Source of the DNA: Homalodisca vitripennis
Taxonomy: Eukaryota > Arthropoda > Insecta > Hemiptera > Cicadellidae
Assembly (NCBI RefSeq): GCF_021130785.1
Contig: NC_060213.1
Coordinates: forward strand, 96,712,501-96,776,500
DNA length: 64,000 nt
Direction: 5' to 3'
The notes under the pieces are model-generated. The model was not told the origin of the DNA, made no database searches, and saw only the letters and a program-made list of their open reading frames with translations. Positions 45,113 to 57,494 of the stretch are shown one piece after another. The position numbers and the translations under genes were made by a program. Numbering within the stretch: position 1 is the first letter of the stretch; each line of letters begins with the position of its first letter.

Positions 45113-46785
45113 TATAACAGATTCAGTACTAACAACTTGATCTATTATTTCAATACAAAGAAAATACAATCTTTTATCCAACTATCACTGTAAAGGCTGT
45201 TTAACGATACGTACAACAAAACGGCATTAAATTTAAGCCTTGAGGACAAAAATTTTATAATATTGAGTTTTGGCTTCCGTTTCTCTCTGAGCTTTTCATT
45301 CTCCAAAACCAACAAAACAAAGAGATTTTTCCACTCAATAGGTGTTCCAAAACGGTGCAATCGGTCAACATAATTTCACAAAAATTATTAATTCGCTCGG
45401 TAATGTAGATCAATTTTTTATACGGAAACATTCAAAATACTGAATAACAATCCTATAGAGTCCAAATATATACAAATAAACTGATATAATATTAACCCAT
45501 AAACTACAAGAAGCACTTTAATATTCTCTATTCATTCTATTACCCCAATCAGCTGCTCCTTGATTTGTTGTTTGTATTACTGCTCAATACTAGAGCAGAA
45601 TTGTTGAAGATGGAGCTTATATTGGCTGCAGTTAACTTATTAAATTTTAACACATAAAACCAATATTTAATACTTTTTTAACGGCCATAATTATAAACTT
45701 TTTGACATAATTTCTTGGTCGTGGCAATAAGGCAAACTCAACATTAGCGTCGGCAATATATTTCACTCGAACCAGCACTCAGCAGTGGTCATAAACGTAC
45801 AACACCTACTGCCTACTATAAATTACAGAGGAACGAGTAACTGCTAGTAGAGCAGATATGAGATGCAATGTAGTCTGACTTTTACTATACATTTAAGGAA
45901 TGTTATGAAACCTATCTAAGTTGCCTTTTGACAAAAGTAAGCTTCTCAGAGCTGTGAATGTATATATATTTTTTCTTGATCGGGAGAGACAAAATCAGCT
46001 TTGGAACAAAAATACGAAGACCGAAGTAAATTAAAATTACCATAAATTTACACTTTTAACATACTTTCTTGATTGTGGCAAAAGGCAAACTCAATATTGG
46101 CGTTGGAGATATAGAAGCAGAAGTACTCATATGGGTTTAAACCCTACGAAATTGAGTGCGAAGCTGCGGGCAACTGCCAGCTTGGAAATAATTAAGAGAA
46201 GCATGAAATAGATGTCAGGTACTGCATGCCTACAATTTGGAACAACTGCAACTTAGTATTTTAATATAAAACAGTGTGTATGACATAGTGATTAATTTTC
46301 TGGTTTCTATAAAATTGTAGGACCAGCCTTAAGTTTTTAATAATTTAACAAATTACTTTGTTAAGAGAGTAAAACGCTAAGCTACACGATGTTTTAAAAT
46401 GCATTTGTTCAAGTACCCCAGCCACAAATTTATTAATATTACATTCCATAGTGAAACAATGTGTTATAGCTTAAATATTGAGGATGGTCTTAGACGGTTT
46501 AAAGTTTGATCCGGGACACTTAATTGTTAGTATACATCACGTATTTTGGCGTGGAAAGTGTACTTCCACAAATATTATTCTACTACATAACTTCATCCAA
46601 CATCATCAAGTGGACTGAATCCTGTTATACCTCTCTAAAGGTCGCAGAATAAACCATGAGATCTCATTATATGAACTTAATGGGTATGAAATTTCCGGCC
46701 CATTACGGCATTGGCTAAGAAGCTAGAGATGTAAACAATCGATTCCTGGTGGCCAGGTTTTCTGGAGCTCACTTTAAAGGTGGTA
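45113..46785. other. Upstream of loqs, no gene recognised
   Basis: Presumed 5' flank and possibly 5'UTR of loqs. AT-rich. No promoter motif is clear, and the minus-strand frame at 45145-45360 has no support as protein. Confidence 0.45.
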
Positions 46786-46992
46786 TCAAATCTTATCATG
46801 TATCCCCCAAGATCGGGCTCTATTCCTGTAAAATCTATTCCTGAATATCATCCACAGTAATATGTCTGCTATGTGCAGATAATATAACGATTTACCTTCA
46901 AGTGGCCTACCTGGATGATTCTCGCCATCGGCAAACACCCTATGGAATTGATGATATTGTCTGAGCACTTTAGACATCACGCTTCTAGGCAT
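46786..46992 (-). pseudogene. Possible Tc1-like transposase scrap
   Basis: The minus-strand frame contains MPRSVMSKVLRQYHQFHRV and GENHPGRPLEGK, resembling the end of the Tc1 helix-turn-helix and the GRPR-type AT-hook (SRVLRxYxxxG...GRPRKT). Only this piece is seen; no terminal repeats. Confidence 0.35.
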
Positions 46993-47179
46993 GCTGTCAT
47001 TACATATTCATTACATGTCATTACATATACTCATCCAGTTGCCTTCGACTAGAGCTCAACTGATACTGCACTGAAAATCATTAACAAATCCCGAACGAAG
47101 TGATATCGCTTTTGGATCTCAGCCCGATGTAGCCACATATGTAGCAATGCCAAATTACTTTTGGGTTACTAAATCACTC

Positions 47180-47310
47180 TCTTTAAAACTCTTATCATAC
47201 CAGTCTTTGAGTATGCTTCTCTCCTCTGGTTTTCTTACCCATATCAATATTTTGAAACGGCTGCAGATGAGTTTAATAAGGATAGTGAGACTACCACTAG
47301 GCATTTATTT
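47180..47310 (+). pseudogene. LINE reverse-transcriptase scrap
   Basis: One frame reads TLIIPVFEYASLLWFSYPYQ, the next continues ILKRLQMSLIRIVRLPLG. Together they give the thumb-region pattern of non-LTR reverse transcriptases (L..PVxEYAS..W......L...Q...LRIV...P.G), joined by one frameshift. Confidence 0.5.
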
Positions 47311-47819
47311 CATATTCATTATTTATAATCACCATTAAGCATGCCATCTTGTAATAAAACTGTTGAAAACTGATTGTCAAAAGGGGTAACAATTAAAAAT
47401 AAAAATGAAGTAAAATACTTAGATACAGAATTGGCATGTTAATGCCCTTTGATTTTCTTTACGGAGAGATATATTTCGAGCTGATTACAGCCAGGGTCCG
47501 GACCCCTCCCCCCCGAAATTTAAGAAGTTAAAAAAAATCATGGAGCAGGAGAAAAAAAGGAGAGTTATCATTACTCTTGTCTAAACACATTAAATTGATT
47601 GATTTAATTGATTAAAGTGACCGTTGTTAAAAATATAATTGTCCTTTCGTTTAAATCATAAACTATCAAACGATACTTTTGGGCTCGGCCTTTCGGATAG
47701 TGTAGTGTAATCACGGTATTTATAGGGCGCGGTCACGTGACGTCCCAAAGTAACCTGAACCGTAACACGGCGAACAGTTTAAATTAGCGATCACTTCGTT
47801 CAAATTCGTCTTGGGGATG

Positions 47820-49250
47820 TAAAATGACCGCTTAGAATTAAGTTACGGGCGTTGATTTTAGGTGTTATTAAACTGTAGACGTGTATATAATATCGAAAAA
47901 AATTTTAAAAATCACTTTTGGTCGGAAAATACACTTGAAAACTCTACTGATTAAAAACTTCAACTAATTTGAACTTCAGTGATTGAGGTAACATGGTGTT
48001 TTCGGTTGAGTTAGGACGACGATTTTTGTTATCATTAAACTGTACCTATATAATTATCGAGAAAAAAATCACTTCCGGTCGGTAAATACCGAAGAAAAGC
48101 TCTCTACAGATTCAAGTTTTGACGATTTTGGATTTCACTGGTTGAGTGGTTGAGATAAAAGTGGTAATTAGAATTATGTTAGGACGTTGATTTTAGGTAT
48201 TAATTCAACGCCGACTAATACATATATAATTATCGAGAAACAAAACAATAAAATCACTTCCGGACGGAAAATACCGAAGAAAAGCTCTCTACAGATTCAA
48301 GTTTTGACGATTTTGGATTTCACTGGTTGAGTGGTTGAGGTAAAAGTGGTACTTAGGATTATGTTGGGACGTTGATTTTACGTATTAATTCAACGCCGAC
48401 TAATACTTATATAATTATCGAGAAACAAAACAATAAAATCACTTCCGGACGGAAAATACCGAGGAAAAGCTCTTTACAGATTCAAGTTTTGACGATTTTG
48501 GATTTCACTAGTTGAGTCGTCGTTGAGATAAAAGTGGTACTTAAAATTATGTTAGAACATTGATTTTAGGTATCAATAGAACGCCGACTAATAACTATAT
48601 AATTATCGAGGAAACATTGACAAATCACTTCCGGTCGGATAATACACAGGACAAACTCCACTGATAAGTAGTTCCGACTACTTTGGATTTCACTGACAGG
48701 TATTATTTCATTTTTTTAGTATATCCGATCAGTAGTGATTATTTTTGTTTATTTTTCTCGATAATTATATATTTATTAGTCGGCGTTGAATTAATACCTA
48801 AAATCAATGTCGTAACATAATTATAAGTACTACTTTTACCTCAACCAGTGAAATCCAAAATCGTCAAATCTTGAATCTGTAGAGAGCTTTTCTTCGGTAT
48901 TTACCGAACGGAAGTAATTTTTTTTCTCGATAATTATATAGTTAGTCGAGTACAGTTTAATGATAACAAAACATCGTCGCCCTAACTCAATCAAAAATAC
49001 CACGTTTACCTCAATAACTGATTTCCGAAGTAGTTGAAGTTCTAATCATTAGAGTTTTTCATGTGTATTTTATTTCTGACCGAAAGTGATTTTTTTGATT
49101 TTTCCCGATAATTATGTACTCGTCTACAGTGTACTGATACAAAAAAACGTCACTACAAATCATTCATAAATACCTCAATCCGTGAAATCCAAAGCAGCCG
49201 AACTTCTAATCAGTAGAGTTTTTCCGGTGCATTTTCCGACCGTTAGTTTG
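47820..49250. repeat. Fold-back array of ~185-bp units
   Basis: About five direct units (roughly 47820, 47995, 48165, 48345 and 48530) share GATTTTGGATTTCACTGGTT, TAATTATCGAGAAA, AATCACTTCCGG and AACGCCGACTAATA. After about 48705 the same sequences appear as reverse complements: TTTCTCGATAATTATATA, TTAGTCGGCGTTGAATTAAT, GTGAAATCCAAAATCGTC and CGGAAGTAATTT, for about three units down to 49250. Units nearest the centre are most alike; outer ones are more diverged. No coding potential. Confidence 0.9.
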
Positions 49251-49363
49251 ACCTGCGCCCGAGCAACGTAGAAAATTGCCCTCTTTTTCTAAAGGGTTTT
49301 CGGCCGTCAGTGGCCCAATGTCCCCGAAGGGGTATTTAATTTTCTCTACAGAATATAGTTTTG

Positions 49364-49633
49364 TCAATTAAAACGATTGAGTGAAGCTCTGTTTTTTTCT
49401 TCTTCTTTCTTATCCAGTGAACGCAACATCACATTGGTGCCTTCTACTCGGCCAGAATCGAACTTCATAAAGTTTCTGAAGCTATACAAGAAAATTTGTG
49501 GCACCGTACTAGAGTTGCTGTGAGGGTTGAATTTGCCTATTACATCTTTCCACTTTCTGTAAGGCGTAGTTACTAAAGCTCCATATTTTTGGTATTTACC
49601 TTTTACTAGTGAGCTCATTGGCAAATAACACAC
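49364..49633 (-). pseudogene. hAT transposase N-terminal fragment
   Basis: The frame reads KYGALVTTPYRKWKDVIGKF then NPHSNSS, followed further on by KKEEEKNRASLNRF. This matches the TTF/BED-like zinc-finger region of hAT transposases (LVxxPFxKWKDAxxKFxxHxxSxxH, then NRxxL) as found in ZMYM/52-kDa-repressor relatives. It sits just inside the right end, so the element's transcription runs leftward. The catalytic core is replaced by the repeat array. Confidence 0.65.
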
Positions 49634-49704
49634 AAAACGTCCCCCGGATCCCCGATTTCGGACCCCCCCCGAACGAAATTTCTGGCTACGCTACTGATTA
49701 CAGC

Positions 49705-52028
49705 CCATTATTATTTGTATGAAACCTAAAATTAATGGTTGTGGATGAAATTAAAACTTACTCAAGCATACATACGAGTATAATTAATTGTACAGTTAAT
49801 TACAAGTACAGTTCTTGATTGACTATTAATAAGGCTAATAAAGCAAGTAAATTCTTGCAATCATGCTCTATCCAAAGGAGCAGCAAATAAAGGATTTGTT
49901 ATTAATATTATCATAAGTACACAATCATATATTTCATACGTAATATTTTTAAAAAATATGTATTTTCTTTATAAGTACCGTACTTGAAAGTGTAAAAAAA
50001 GATAATTATAATATAAGAATTGCGAACTCATTCTTAATGTCCTAACAGACCGAACACTTTGGTAGAACTAGTTAAAACTACTTACAAAATCATTGTTATG
50101 ATGGCAGCAAATGTTTTGTCCCTAGGTATCCAAGAAAATATAGTAGAAAATATATCCTTCCCTGAAATATAGTTAATATTTCCAGAAAAACATACAAGTA
50201 GCATAATTAATTTTTCTATAAATATTTACATATTTTTCTACAATATTTTCATAGTTTCTGTAATAAATGTTGAAAATAATCTATTAATATTTCAACTATT
50301 AAACAGGAGTTATATGATCAATGTTGTAAAAATCAACCTTTAAAAAAATTAATGCATCTTAAATTTGATTTTGTAAGGTGGCTCTATGAGATGAACTCTA
50401 CATTTCTTTCAACTGTGCCAAGAATCCAACACAATACCTTTGATTATGTATCAGTCTGGATAGATCAAGACAATACAATATTTGCCTTCAGAACGTGACA
50501 GAATATTTTGATGTTTTAATAATATGATATATAACTTATATGACAGGAAATGATTTCAAGATACTCTCTGCAGTTTTTTTATATTATTTGTTGACCCTTA
50601 ACAGATGGTCAGTGGAACGGTTCCAAAATACTGTGGTTCAGCCAGACAGGCTATTTTTTGTTCTGTTTTCTGTTCAGTTTATCTTGTTTTCGTGTTGTTA
50701 GTCACACTGTCACTGCGTTCTGATTTCTGAAATTCAACAATAATTAAGGTAGATTTTTCCATTAGATGGAATACAAAATAGTTCTATAATTAGATGGAAA
50801 TATACGTGGCTTTTAAGTAATAATAAAATTAAGGAAAGATTAATTACAGCGAATGTAAGGAAACTGAGTACTTAGGGAAATAATTGTCCAAGAGTAAACA
50901 AGGATTTACATATAAAAGTAAGTTTATTTTGTTTTGATCATTATTTTATTTGTCATATAATAACTTTGGGGTTAGTAATACACATTTATATTTACATAAC
51001 TACAGCCTAGTAGTAAGGTGGCATATATTGCACCACTTCACATTATTTGATGATGATTAAAATGCATGAAAATAAATACAATAAAAGCTAGAAAGAACCC
51101 CAGGGAAACATCCCAAGAAATGTTTAGTGCATTACAATCCCATAAGCTATTAATATTTAATTTTTTATTCAAAATTTTTAAAACTTTCCTAATCATAAAT
51201 TTGAAAACCTAACTAACCAATATATAATAGGCTATGTTCAATTATCTCTACGTTACTTTCTACTAGAATACTTTGAACTATTACTTTTTATAGCAGTCAC
51301 TCAGACACATAAGGTATCGTTTTGACGTTAGGAGATTTCTTTATTGCCATTATGTCTAGATAAAGTAGGCATATGGTTTACCACATTTCTACTCGAAGCA
51401 TTATGCTTAATACAGAATGTCCTTTCCACATCTTGTCCCATAGCAGGACTGTCCAGTGCCACAATTGGGAAGGACTCATTGCTCCAGTGATAAACATATC
51501 AGTCTTTGAATCTTATTTGCAGTGTGATTTCTTCTGCTTTTAACCACCACACAAGTGCTGCTTATATAACCGTTTGTTCCAAATGCCCACAGCTTTGGTT
51601 TTAATCCCTATTTATATATGAATCCTTTACAAGCACTGTAGTAGCTCTGGATATGATGCTCCCTTTGTATTGATTACTTCAGATATTATTCTCTAATGAT
51701 TCCATGTTAGTTTGTTTAGAATAACTCCTAGATTCTCGGCTACATTAGGGTCTATTGTAGTAGGCTATTCTCCAGAGTTACTTTCTAGTAAAGGTTACTG
51801 TTACATTTCGAGATAAGTTGAGTTGTTTACAAAACCATCGTCTTGACCAGTATACTTAGGGCAGGTTTGGCAGTTGGGGGTTAAAGTGTACAGAACTTCA
51901 AAGTGCAAGGAAGTTACAATTCGTGTTCACTAGTTTTGGTTAATGACACATTCCAACATTACTAATGTATTATTCTGATTAACATAGGGGCCTCCGGAAT
52001 AAAACTGTATGGTTTTAGGGGATGGAAA
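49705..52028. other. No gene recognised
   Basis: AT-rich stretch between the fold-back element and the LINE region. No exon, RNA gene or terminal repeats identified. Confidence 0.55.
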
Positions 52029-52202
52029 TCACAACTTATGCTTTTTAATATTCGAAATAGAAATGTCATTTGGTACTTGTCTATGTTTGTCAGAGTTAAC
52101 TGTGCCCGATAATTTATTTAAGTTTTCTGTGGTCAGTACAGTACCAACAGCCATCACTTGCAATAGTGCCTTCACTGCCTTGCGGACAACCTTGACGTCC
52201 AT
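52029..52202 (-). CDS. Small hypothetical frame
   Basis: Minus-strand ATG at 52202 opens 57 codons (MDVKVVRKAVKALLQVMAVG, TVLTTENLNKLSG, ending KKHKL) to a TGA at 52029. It has fewer AT-rich codons than its surroundings and a lysine-rich amphipathic start. I do not recognise it. It may be a TE fragment or chance; there is no splice or promoter support. Confidence 0.15.
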   Translation of the reverse strand: MDVKVVRKAVKALLQVMAVGTVLTTENLNKLSGTVNSDKHRQVPNDISISNIKKHKL

Positions 52203-52908
52203 TTCTCAACTACCGTGTGTTAACTCTTATACAATCATTTAGTATGTAAATTTGTGTGTTTGAGCGTGAATAATGTGAGAGCAGTTAAAATCAAATTAAT
52301 TTATTAATTTTTAATAATTGATCATCTTGTTTTTTTCAGAATGAGAACATGTGATTGTATGATGTTTTTAAATTAAGAAACGAATATTTTGATGTGATCG
52401 GATGTTACCATGTTATTCTGTATACATACACAATTAGGAAGATCCATTTATCAAATTAATGTTTGTTATTTACATTATTTAATATGTTTGTAGAAAGTTA
52501 TAGTTAAAATTGTTTACATTATATTCAGATTTGCTTTTATCCACAGCTGTAACAAAACTCATATTATTAACCTATTGCTATAATCCACCTGAACAAAAAA
52601 TTATAAGATTTAAATGGGTGAAATGACAAATGATAAAGCTGTAAGTTAGAATAAAAGGGAAACTATTTTTCTTACGAGATAGTAAAAAGTTATGTTTAGG
52701 TGAATTTCTAATATTTGCTTTGCCCAGTATCGTTTTCAAGTCGGCGTTGATGGCTGGAGGCAGTCTTGTTAACCTGATATGAACTTGTATTCTCAGAAGG
52801 TCTAAATTAATAAAAAAGTTTATTTTGGTCAATTCCTCCAATTTCGGTATTATTGTTATATTTAACTATGGCACGACAGCTGACGTCAGCAGTTTCCAAT
52901 ATGAGGCT
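52203..52908. other. Flank of LINE, nothing recognised
   Basis: AT-rich; the 5' limit of the LINE downstream is not clear. CTGACGTCAGCAG at about 52879 is a palindromic CRE-like sequence. Confidence 0.4.
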
Positions 52909-52910
52909 GA

Positions 52911-54155
52911 CTCACGGTCCCAACTAGACAGTGGTTCCATGCAGACTGTGTTAATCTTTCAAACAAAGAGTTTAAAAACTTGACCAAAACACATTCAACA
53001 ACTTGGAAATGTAGCAGTTGTGTGGATTTTCACTCCCTACATGAAAACCGAGAATCCACTCCTGTTTCTTCAAATAAGACTTCAAACATCAAAATGACTC
53101 CCCAATGTGACTCACTTAAAGAACTTGAACAAAGTCTTGTTGAAAATGAGGAGCAAAATAGTGAAGAAAGTTTAATAATGGCAGCTAAAATAGGATCTGC
53201 ACTTTTACATGAAAACAATATTCTTAAAAAAGAAAATTGTACCCTGCTAGCCCAATTAAATAGCCTTGAAGCCAAAATAGAGGAGCTGGAATACAATGAA
53301 TCAAAACATATATCCAATATGGAGTCACTACAAGGAAAAATATCCGAACTTGAAGCACAGCTAACGAAAGAAAAACAATGCATGATTGAAGCACAGGATA
53401 TTTTTGAAGAAAATGACAAAAAACTCTCTGAACTGATATTTGAGTACGAAATAAAAATTAAAGACCAAAAGAAACAAATTGCAATGCTGAAAACGCAAGT
53501 ATCTTATGGAAATCACACAACAGCACAACATAGCAATGTAGAAACCCAAACTGAGCTCTCTACTGATCAGACCAACTCCTCCTTCCCCCCTTCCACCTCA
53601 CCCTCCCTTCTCCTAGAAATTGGCAGTTTAAAAAAAAGTCACACTTCACTTGAAGAGAAATTCTCAAGCTTAGAAGCATCCATCACGAATTTATCAAGAA
53701 TTAGAAATGGCAAAGAAGAAACCTCTGAAAGGAAAATACCAAGGCACAAACACAAAACTAATCCCAAAGCCAAATATAGTGCCTCCCTTAAAGTGCAGAA
53801 GACGAAAGCATCCATCTCCCAGGCTGAGCACCCTACCAGTGAGCTTATCCCTGAAATAGCCCAACCAATTCATTCCAACAGCAACAAAGAACATCCTTCT
53901 TTCACCAGTACTGCAAACTTTACAAAGAAACTATCACCCCCTATAACAGCCATCATAAGGCCTTCAAGTCAGACTACAGAGGATTTCTTTAATGAACACA
54001 TAGAATTCTTTAAAAGGAATATGCAAATTAGTTCTACAACTCATCAAATAACACTTAAGGCAAGTAACCAATGCTCAACAGCTTTTCTAGGTCAAGCTCC
54101 AAACCAACAACACACTTTTTTAGAAAAAACCAAGACAAAGATTGTGAAACCATAG
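52911..54155 (+). pseudogene. LINE ORF1 protein, 5'-truncated
   Basis: The frame opens right after a TGA at 52908 with LTVPTRQWFHADCVNLS and, further on, TWKCSSC: the second half of a PHD-type zinc finger (WxHxxC...WxCxxC). The first Cys pairs are missing, so the start is truncated or shifted. Next comes a long acidic coiled-coil region (about 53100-53520; EEQNSEESLIMAAKIGSALL, heptads with LEAKIEELE and KISELEAQL), then a Ser/Pro/Lys-rich basic tail. It ends at 54155, overlapping ORF2 by about 85 bp. PHD plus coiled coil is a known ORF1 type in CR1-like elements, where it binds the element's RNA. Confidence 0.75.
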
Positions 54156-54490
54156 TACAAATATTAAAACCAGTAACAGGAAAAAGTAAACAACACAAAT
54201 TTATCATTGCTCACCAAAACATTGATGGCCTTCAGAACAAAATCGAGAGACTGACACACTTCCTACACAGCTCTAATCCAGACTTAATAATTCTTACAGA
54301 ACACGGCTTAAGTAGTCAAAAGTTGGAAAACACAAGAATCCCTGGCTACAGTCTACTAGGTGGTTTTACCAGACAGCAACACTGGAAAGGTGGAGTGGCT
54401 GTTTTTGCTAGCTTAAGACTAAAAAACAAGATTACAGTAGTATCAATATCAAGCAATACATCGGAACTCATTTGTGAACGATGCTCCTGA
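54071..54490 (+). pseudogene. LINE ORF2 part 1, endonuclease N-terminus
   Basis: Contains FIIAHQNIDGLQNKIERL (the N-terminal QN motif of apurinic-type endonucleases), PDLIILTEHGLSS (catalytic E, normally in TEtwL) and WKGGVAVFASLRL (GGVxI block). It breaks at a frameshift between 54475 and 54490. Confidence 0.85.
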
Positions 54491-55500
54491 AAATTGAGCT
54501 GAGACAAGGATTTTTACAACTGCTAAGCGTCTACAGACCACCCTGCAGCAACTTAGAAAATGCAATAGACATTTTATCAGCTGAGCTTGACAAAATTGTA
54601 GCCATTAATGACATGGTACTGGTGATGGGGGACGTGAATGTAGACAATCTTATTGAAAGCAATGACAGAAGAAACCTGGATGAAATGCTCCTTAGCCATG
54701 GCTTGAGCAGACTTCATCTACCCGCAACCAGAATAACAAATCATAGCCAGACCTGTATAGATTTTATATGCACGAACATAAAAGAAACGGAAATAGCTAC
54801 CAAAATAACACAGACAGGCCTCTCAGACCACACGGCCCAACTATGTACGATTCTCACAGATTCTACGAAACAGCCACTGACCCAAACAAAAAGAAGACAG
54901 TTTAATGCAAGAACAGTGCAAGAATTGAAGCACAATCTGGAATCCCAAGACTGGACTAAAGTCACTCTCACCGAGAATGTGGAAACTGCTTATAAAGCAT
55001 TTAGTGGAATTTTTCAAACTGCATTGAACATAGCATGTCCACTCAAGATAGTAAAGAAGAAAAGAAACCCCTACAAAAATATATGGGACAATGAAAGTCA
55101 GGCCCTAAAATTATCATACTTAGAAGCACTGAATAAACAAATCATTACTGGCCACCCTGATGACAAAAAAGAAACAGCTCGAAGGAAAAAATGTTATGAT
55201 ATAAAACTCAAAACTCTTCGTAAACAGTGCAACTCTTCATTCATAGAACAGTCGGACAACAAATCAAAAGCTGTGTGGAATGTAATAAATAATGAAAGAA
55301 AAGAAAAATCTTCAAAAAATCCACTAGAATGCCTAAAAATAGAGGAAGAAATCGTTGACTCTCCAATAACTATTGCCAATCATTTAAATTACTTCTTTGC
55401 TACAGTCGCTGACCGAACACTCCTCAGAAATGGAACATCGACACCTGTAATAGCACCAAACAATAACAACCAAAAAAACACCAAACCTAGCCTTCTTTGA
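54481..55500 (+). pseudogene. LINE ORF2 part 2, endonuclease C-terminus
   Basis: Continues the endonuclease: LLSVYRPPCSNLE, MVLVMGDVNVDNL (GDxNxD), ATRITNHSQTCIDFICTN and LSDHTAQLCTIL (SDH catalytic motif). Then a linker up to the reverse transcriptase. It ends at 55500 after a frameshift in an A-run (55472-55478). Confidence 0.85.
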
Positions 55501-57047
55501 AACCAACAAACAAGAAATTGGAAAAATCATTGACTCTTTAAAAGCAAAAACATCAGCAGGGGAGGATGAGATCTCATCAAAATTGATCAAACAGTGCAAA
55601 CACGAAATAATCACCCCACTGACTCACATCATTAATAAATCACTTTCACAAGGAATATTTCCAAATGAACTAAAATTCGCAAAAATCTATCCGAAATTCA
55701 AATGTGGAGCAACAAATGAAGCCACCAGCTACAGGCCAATTTCCCTAATCTCTACTTTTTCTAAAATACTGGAGCGAGTAATACTAAATAGACTACTGAG
55801 CCACCTCAAGCAGCACGATCTTCTCACCCCTAGACAACACGGTTTTATAAAAGACAGATCAACTTCAACAGCAATAGCTCAACTAATTGAAGAAATCATC
55901 GACAATCTGGAAAAAGGAAAAATTGCAACAAGCATATTTTTGGATTTTAGTAAAGCGTTTGACTGCCTTGACCATGAACTCATACTGAAAAAGGTACACT
56001 CTCTTGGAGTCATTGACAAGGAACTTGACTGGTTTAAGAGCTACTTGAGCAACAGGGAACAAGTAGTAGAACTTACTTACTTGGAGAAAAACACTGTGAC
56101 GAAAGTAAAATCCAAGCCAATACCAGTAAGCAGAGGAGTACCTCAAGGCTCCGTGCTTGGACCCGTCTTGTACATTCTCCTAACAAATGACTTCCCAAAT
56201 TATCTCCAAAACCACTGTGAAATTGTAATGTATGCTGACGACACAGCTTTGATTTTAGCAAATAAGAACAAATCTCAGCTAGATATAGACTCTTTTGTTG
56301 CATACAATGTGGCTAAGCAATACTGCCACCTCAATGATTTAGTCTTAAATGACTCAAAGACCCAACAGCTAGTCTTTACACCTAACCCAAACCAATATGA
56401 CGGGCTCCCAGAAATAACTACAATTAAATCAGGAAAGTACCTTGGTCTAACTGTTGATCAAAACCTCTCATGGGAACCTCACATCAATCCACTCTGCCAC
56501 AAACTTAATAGTAGCCTGTATGCAGTGAGAAGAATAAAACAAATCAGTAGCCCTCAAGTAGCTTTGACAGCATACCTTTCCCTATTTGAATGTCATCTCA
56601 GATATGGACTGATAGCCTGGGGAAGTACGACAATTGGAAATCTTAAAAGGGTGCTCGTTATACAAAAAAGGGCTGTCAGGACTCTAAGTGGATTAGGACC
56701 AATGGACTCATGCCGAGCAGCTTTCAGACATCTAGGAATACTGACGATCATAGGACTCTATATCCTAGAGACGATCTTATTTGCCACAAAAACAGGGCAC
56801 GCAAGAACTGGCGACATCCACCCCTACAACACCAGACATAGAAACAACTTCCTCCTTGACCCTCATCATCTGACTCTGTTCGAAAAAAAAACCATCGTAT
56901 AAAGGAGCCATGTTCTTTAACAATCTACCTGACTACCTAAGAAAGCTTCCAGAGAAGAACTTCAAGGCCTCCTTAAGAAGCTGGCTGCTGGAGCATCCAT
57001 ACTATAGTGTCCAGGAGTACCTTCAGTGGAGGACAAGCGCTTTGTAA
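55479..57047 (+). pseudogene. LINE ORF2 part 3, reverse transcriptase
   Basis: After the A-run the frame reads LAFFETNKQEIGKIIDSLKA then SAGEDEISSKLI, the RT entry block. It continues with SYRPISLISTFSKILERVIL, HGFIKDRSTSTAI, SIFLDFSKAFDCLDHELIL, VPQGSVLGPVLYILLTNDFP and the catalytic YADDTALIL, followed by the thumb. The C-terminus has HPYNTRHRNNFLLDPHHL, then a stop at 56902 caused by a length change in the A-run near 56885. In the next frame KGAMFFNNLPDYLRKLP and a final YYSVQEYLQW end at about 57047. All catalytic aspartates are present, but the gene is broken. Confidence 0.9.
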
Positions 57048-57153
57048 TTTACATACACTGACTCATACACTGATTGTGACATAAACACTGACCTTTGTTC
57101 TATTCTCTAAGAATATGTTCAATAAAGATATATTCTATTCTATTCTATTCTAT

Positions 57154-57494
57154 CACGTGAAGCGTCGTGCAGTGGTAGAACAAGAAAATATTTTTCCACT
57201 AAATATAGTTGATTGGTCCGATAAGATAAATGTATTCTAAATTTGTTAAATTCTGTAAAAAGTGGTATTGCCTTCGAAAATAAATTAAATGAAAGGTTAT
57301 AAAGTATAAGTTAAATAATAAAGAGAAGTCTACAAGCACCCTAGATGTTTCAAGAACATTTACGATGGAGGATCTAGACGAGACTATCACCATTATACCA
57401 ACAGGGAGGGTAGCTAACTGATTTAGATAAAAATTTTCCAGAATTCGGCTATAAAGTTAAATTTGGCTTCTTTCATTCTGCAGTGACCTCTTGA
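57154..57494. other. Spacer after LINE
   Basis: Pre-existing AT-rich DNA between the LINE tail and an older LINE end. Nothing recognised. Confidence 0.5.

Larger units (their letters stand above)
47484..49704 (-). mobile_element. hAT-type fold-back element
   Basis: ATTACAGC at 47484-47491 and 49697-49704 is an 8-bp target duplication around a 2205-bp element that begins CAGGGTCCGGACCCC and ends GGCTACGCTACTG. CAG...CTG ends with 8-bp duplications fit hAT. A transposase fragment on the minus strand agrees. The middle is a large fold-back repeat (separate entry). Confidence 0.8.
52909..57153 (+). mobile_element. Non-LTR retrotransposon, CR1/jockey-like
   Basis: About 4.2 kb. ORF1 (52911-54155) is followed by ORF2 in pieces (54071-56902 and on to about 57047), then AATAAA at 57121 and a tail of TATTC pentamers (57130-57152). 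The order endonuclease then reverse transcriptase and the absence of LTRs show a LINE. The PHD-type ORF1, the ORF2 C-terminal YNTRHR block and the short tandem tail suggest the CR1/L2/jockey side of the tree. It looks young: few frame breaks and no internal insertions. The left end falls inside the ORF1 zinc finger, probably 5' truncation. Confidence 0.88.

Noticed and set aside
45145..45360. 71-codon minus-strand frame just upstream of the loqs ATG
   Set aside because: Different frame, ends before the loqs start and shows no similarity to the family; probably upstream non-coding DNA.
52879..52892. CTGACGTCAGCAG as a CRE promoter site of the LINE
   Set aside because: A lone palindrome near a 5'-truncated copy; no evidence it belongs to the element.
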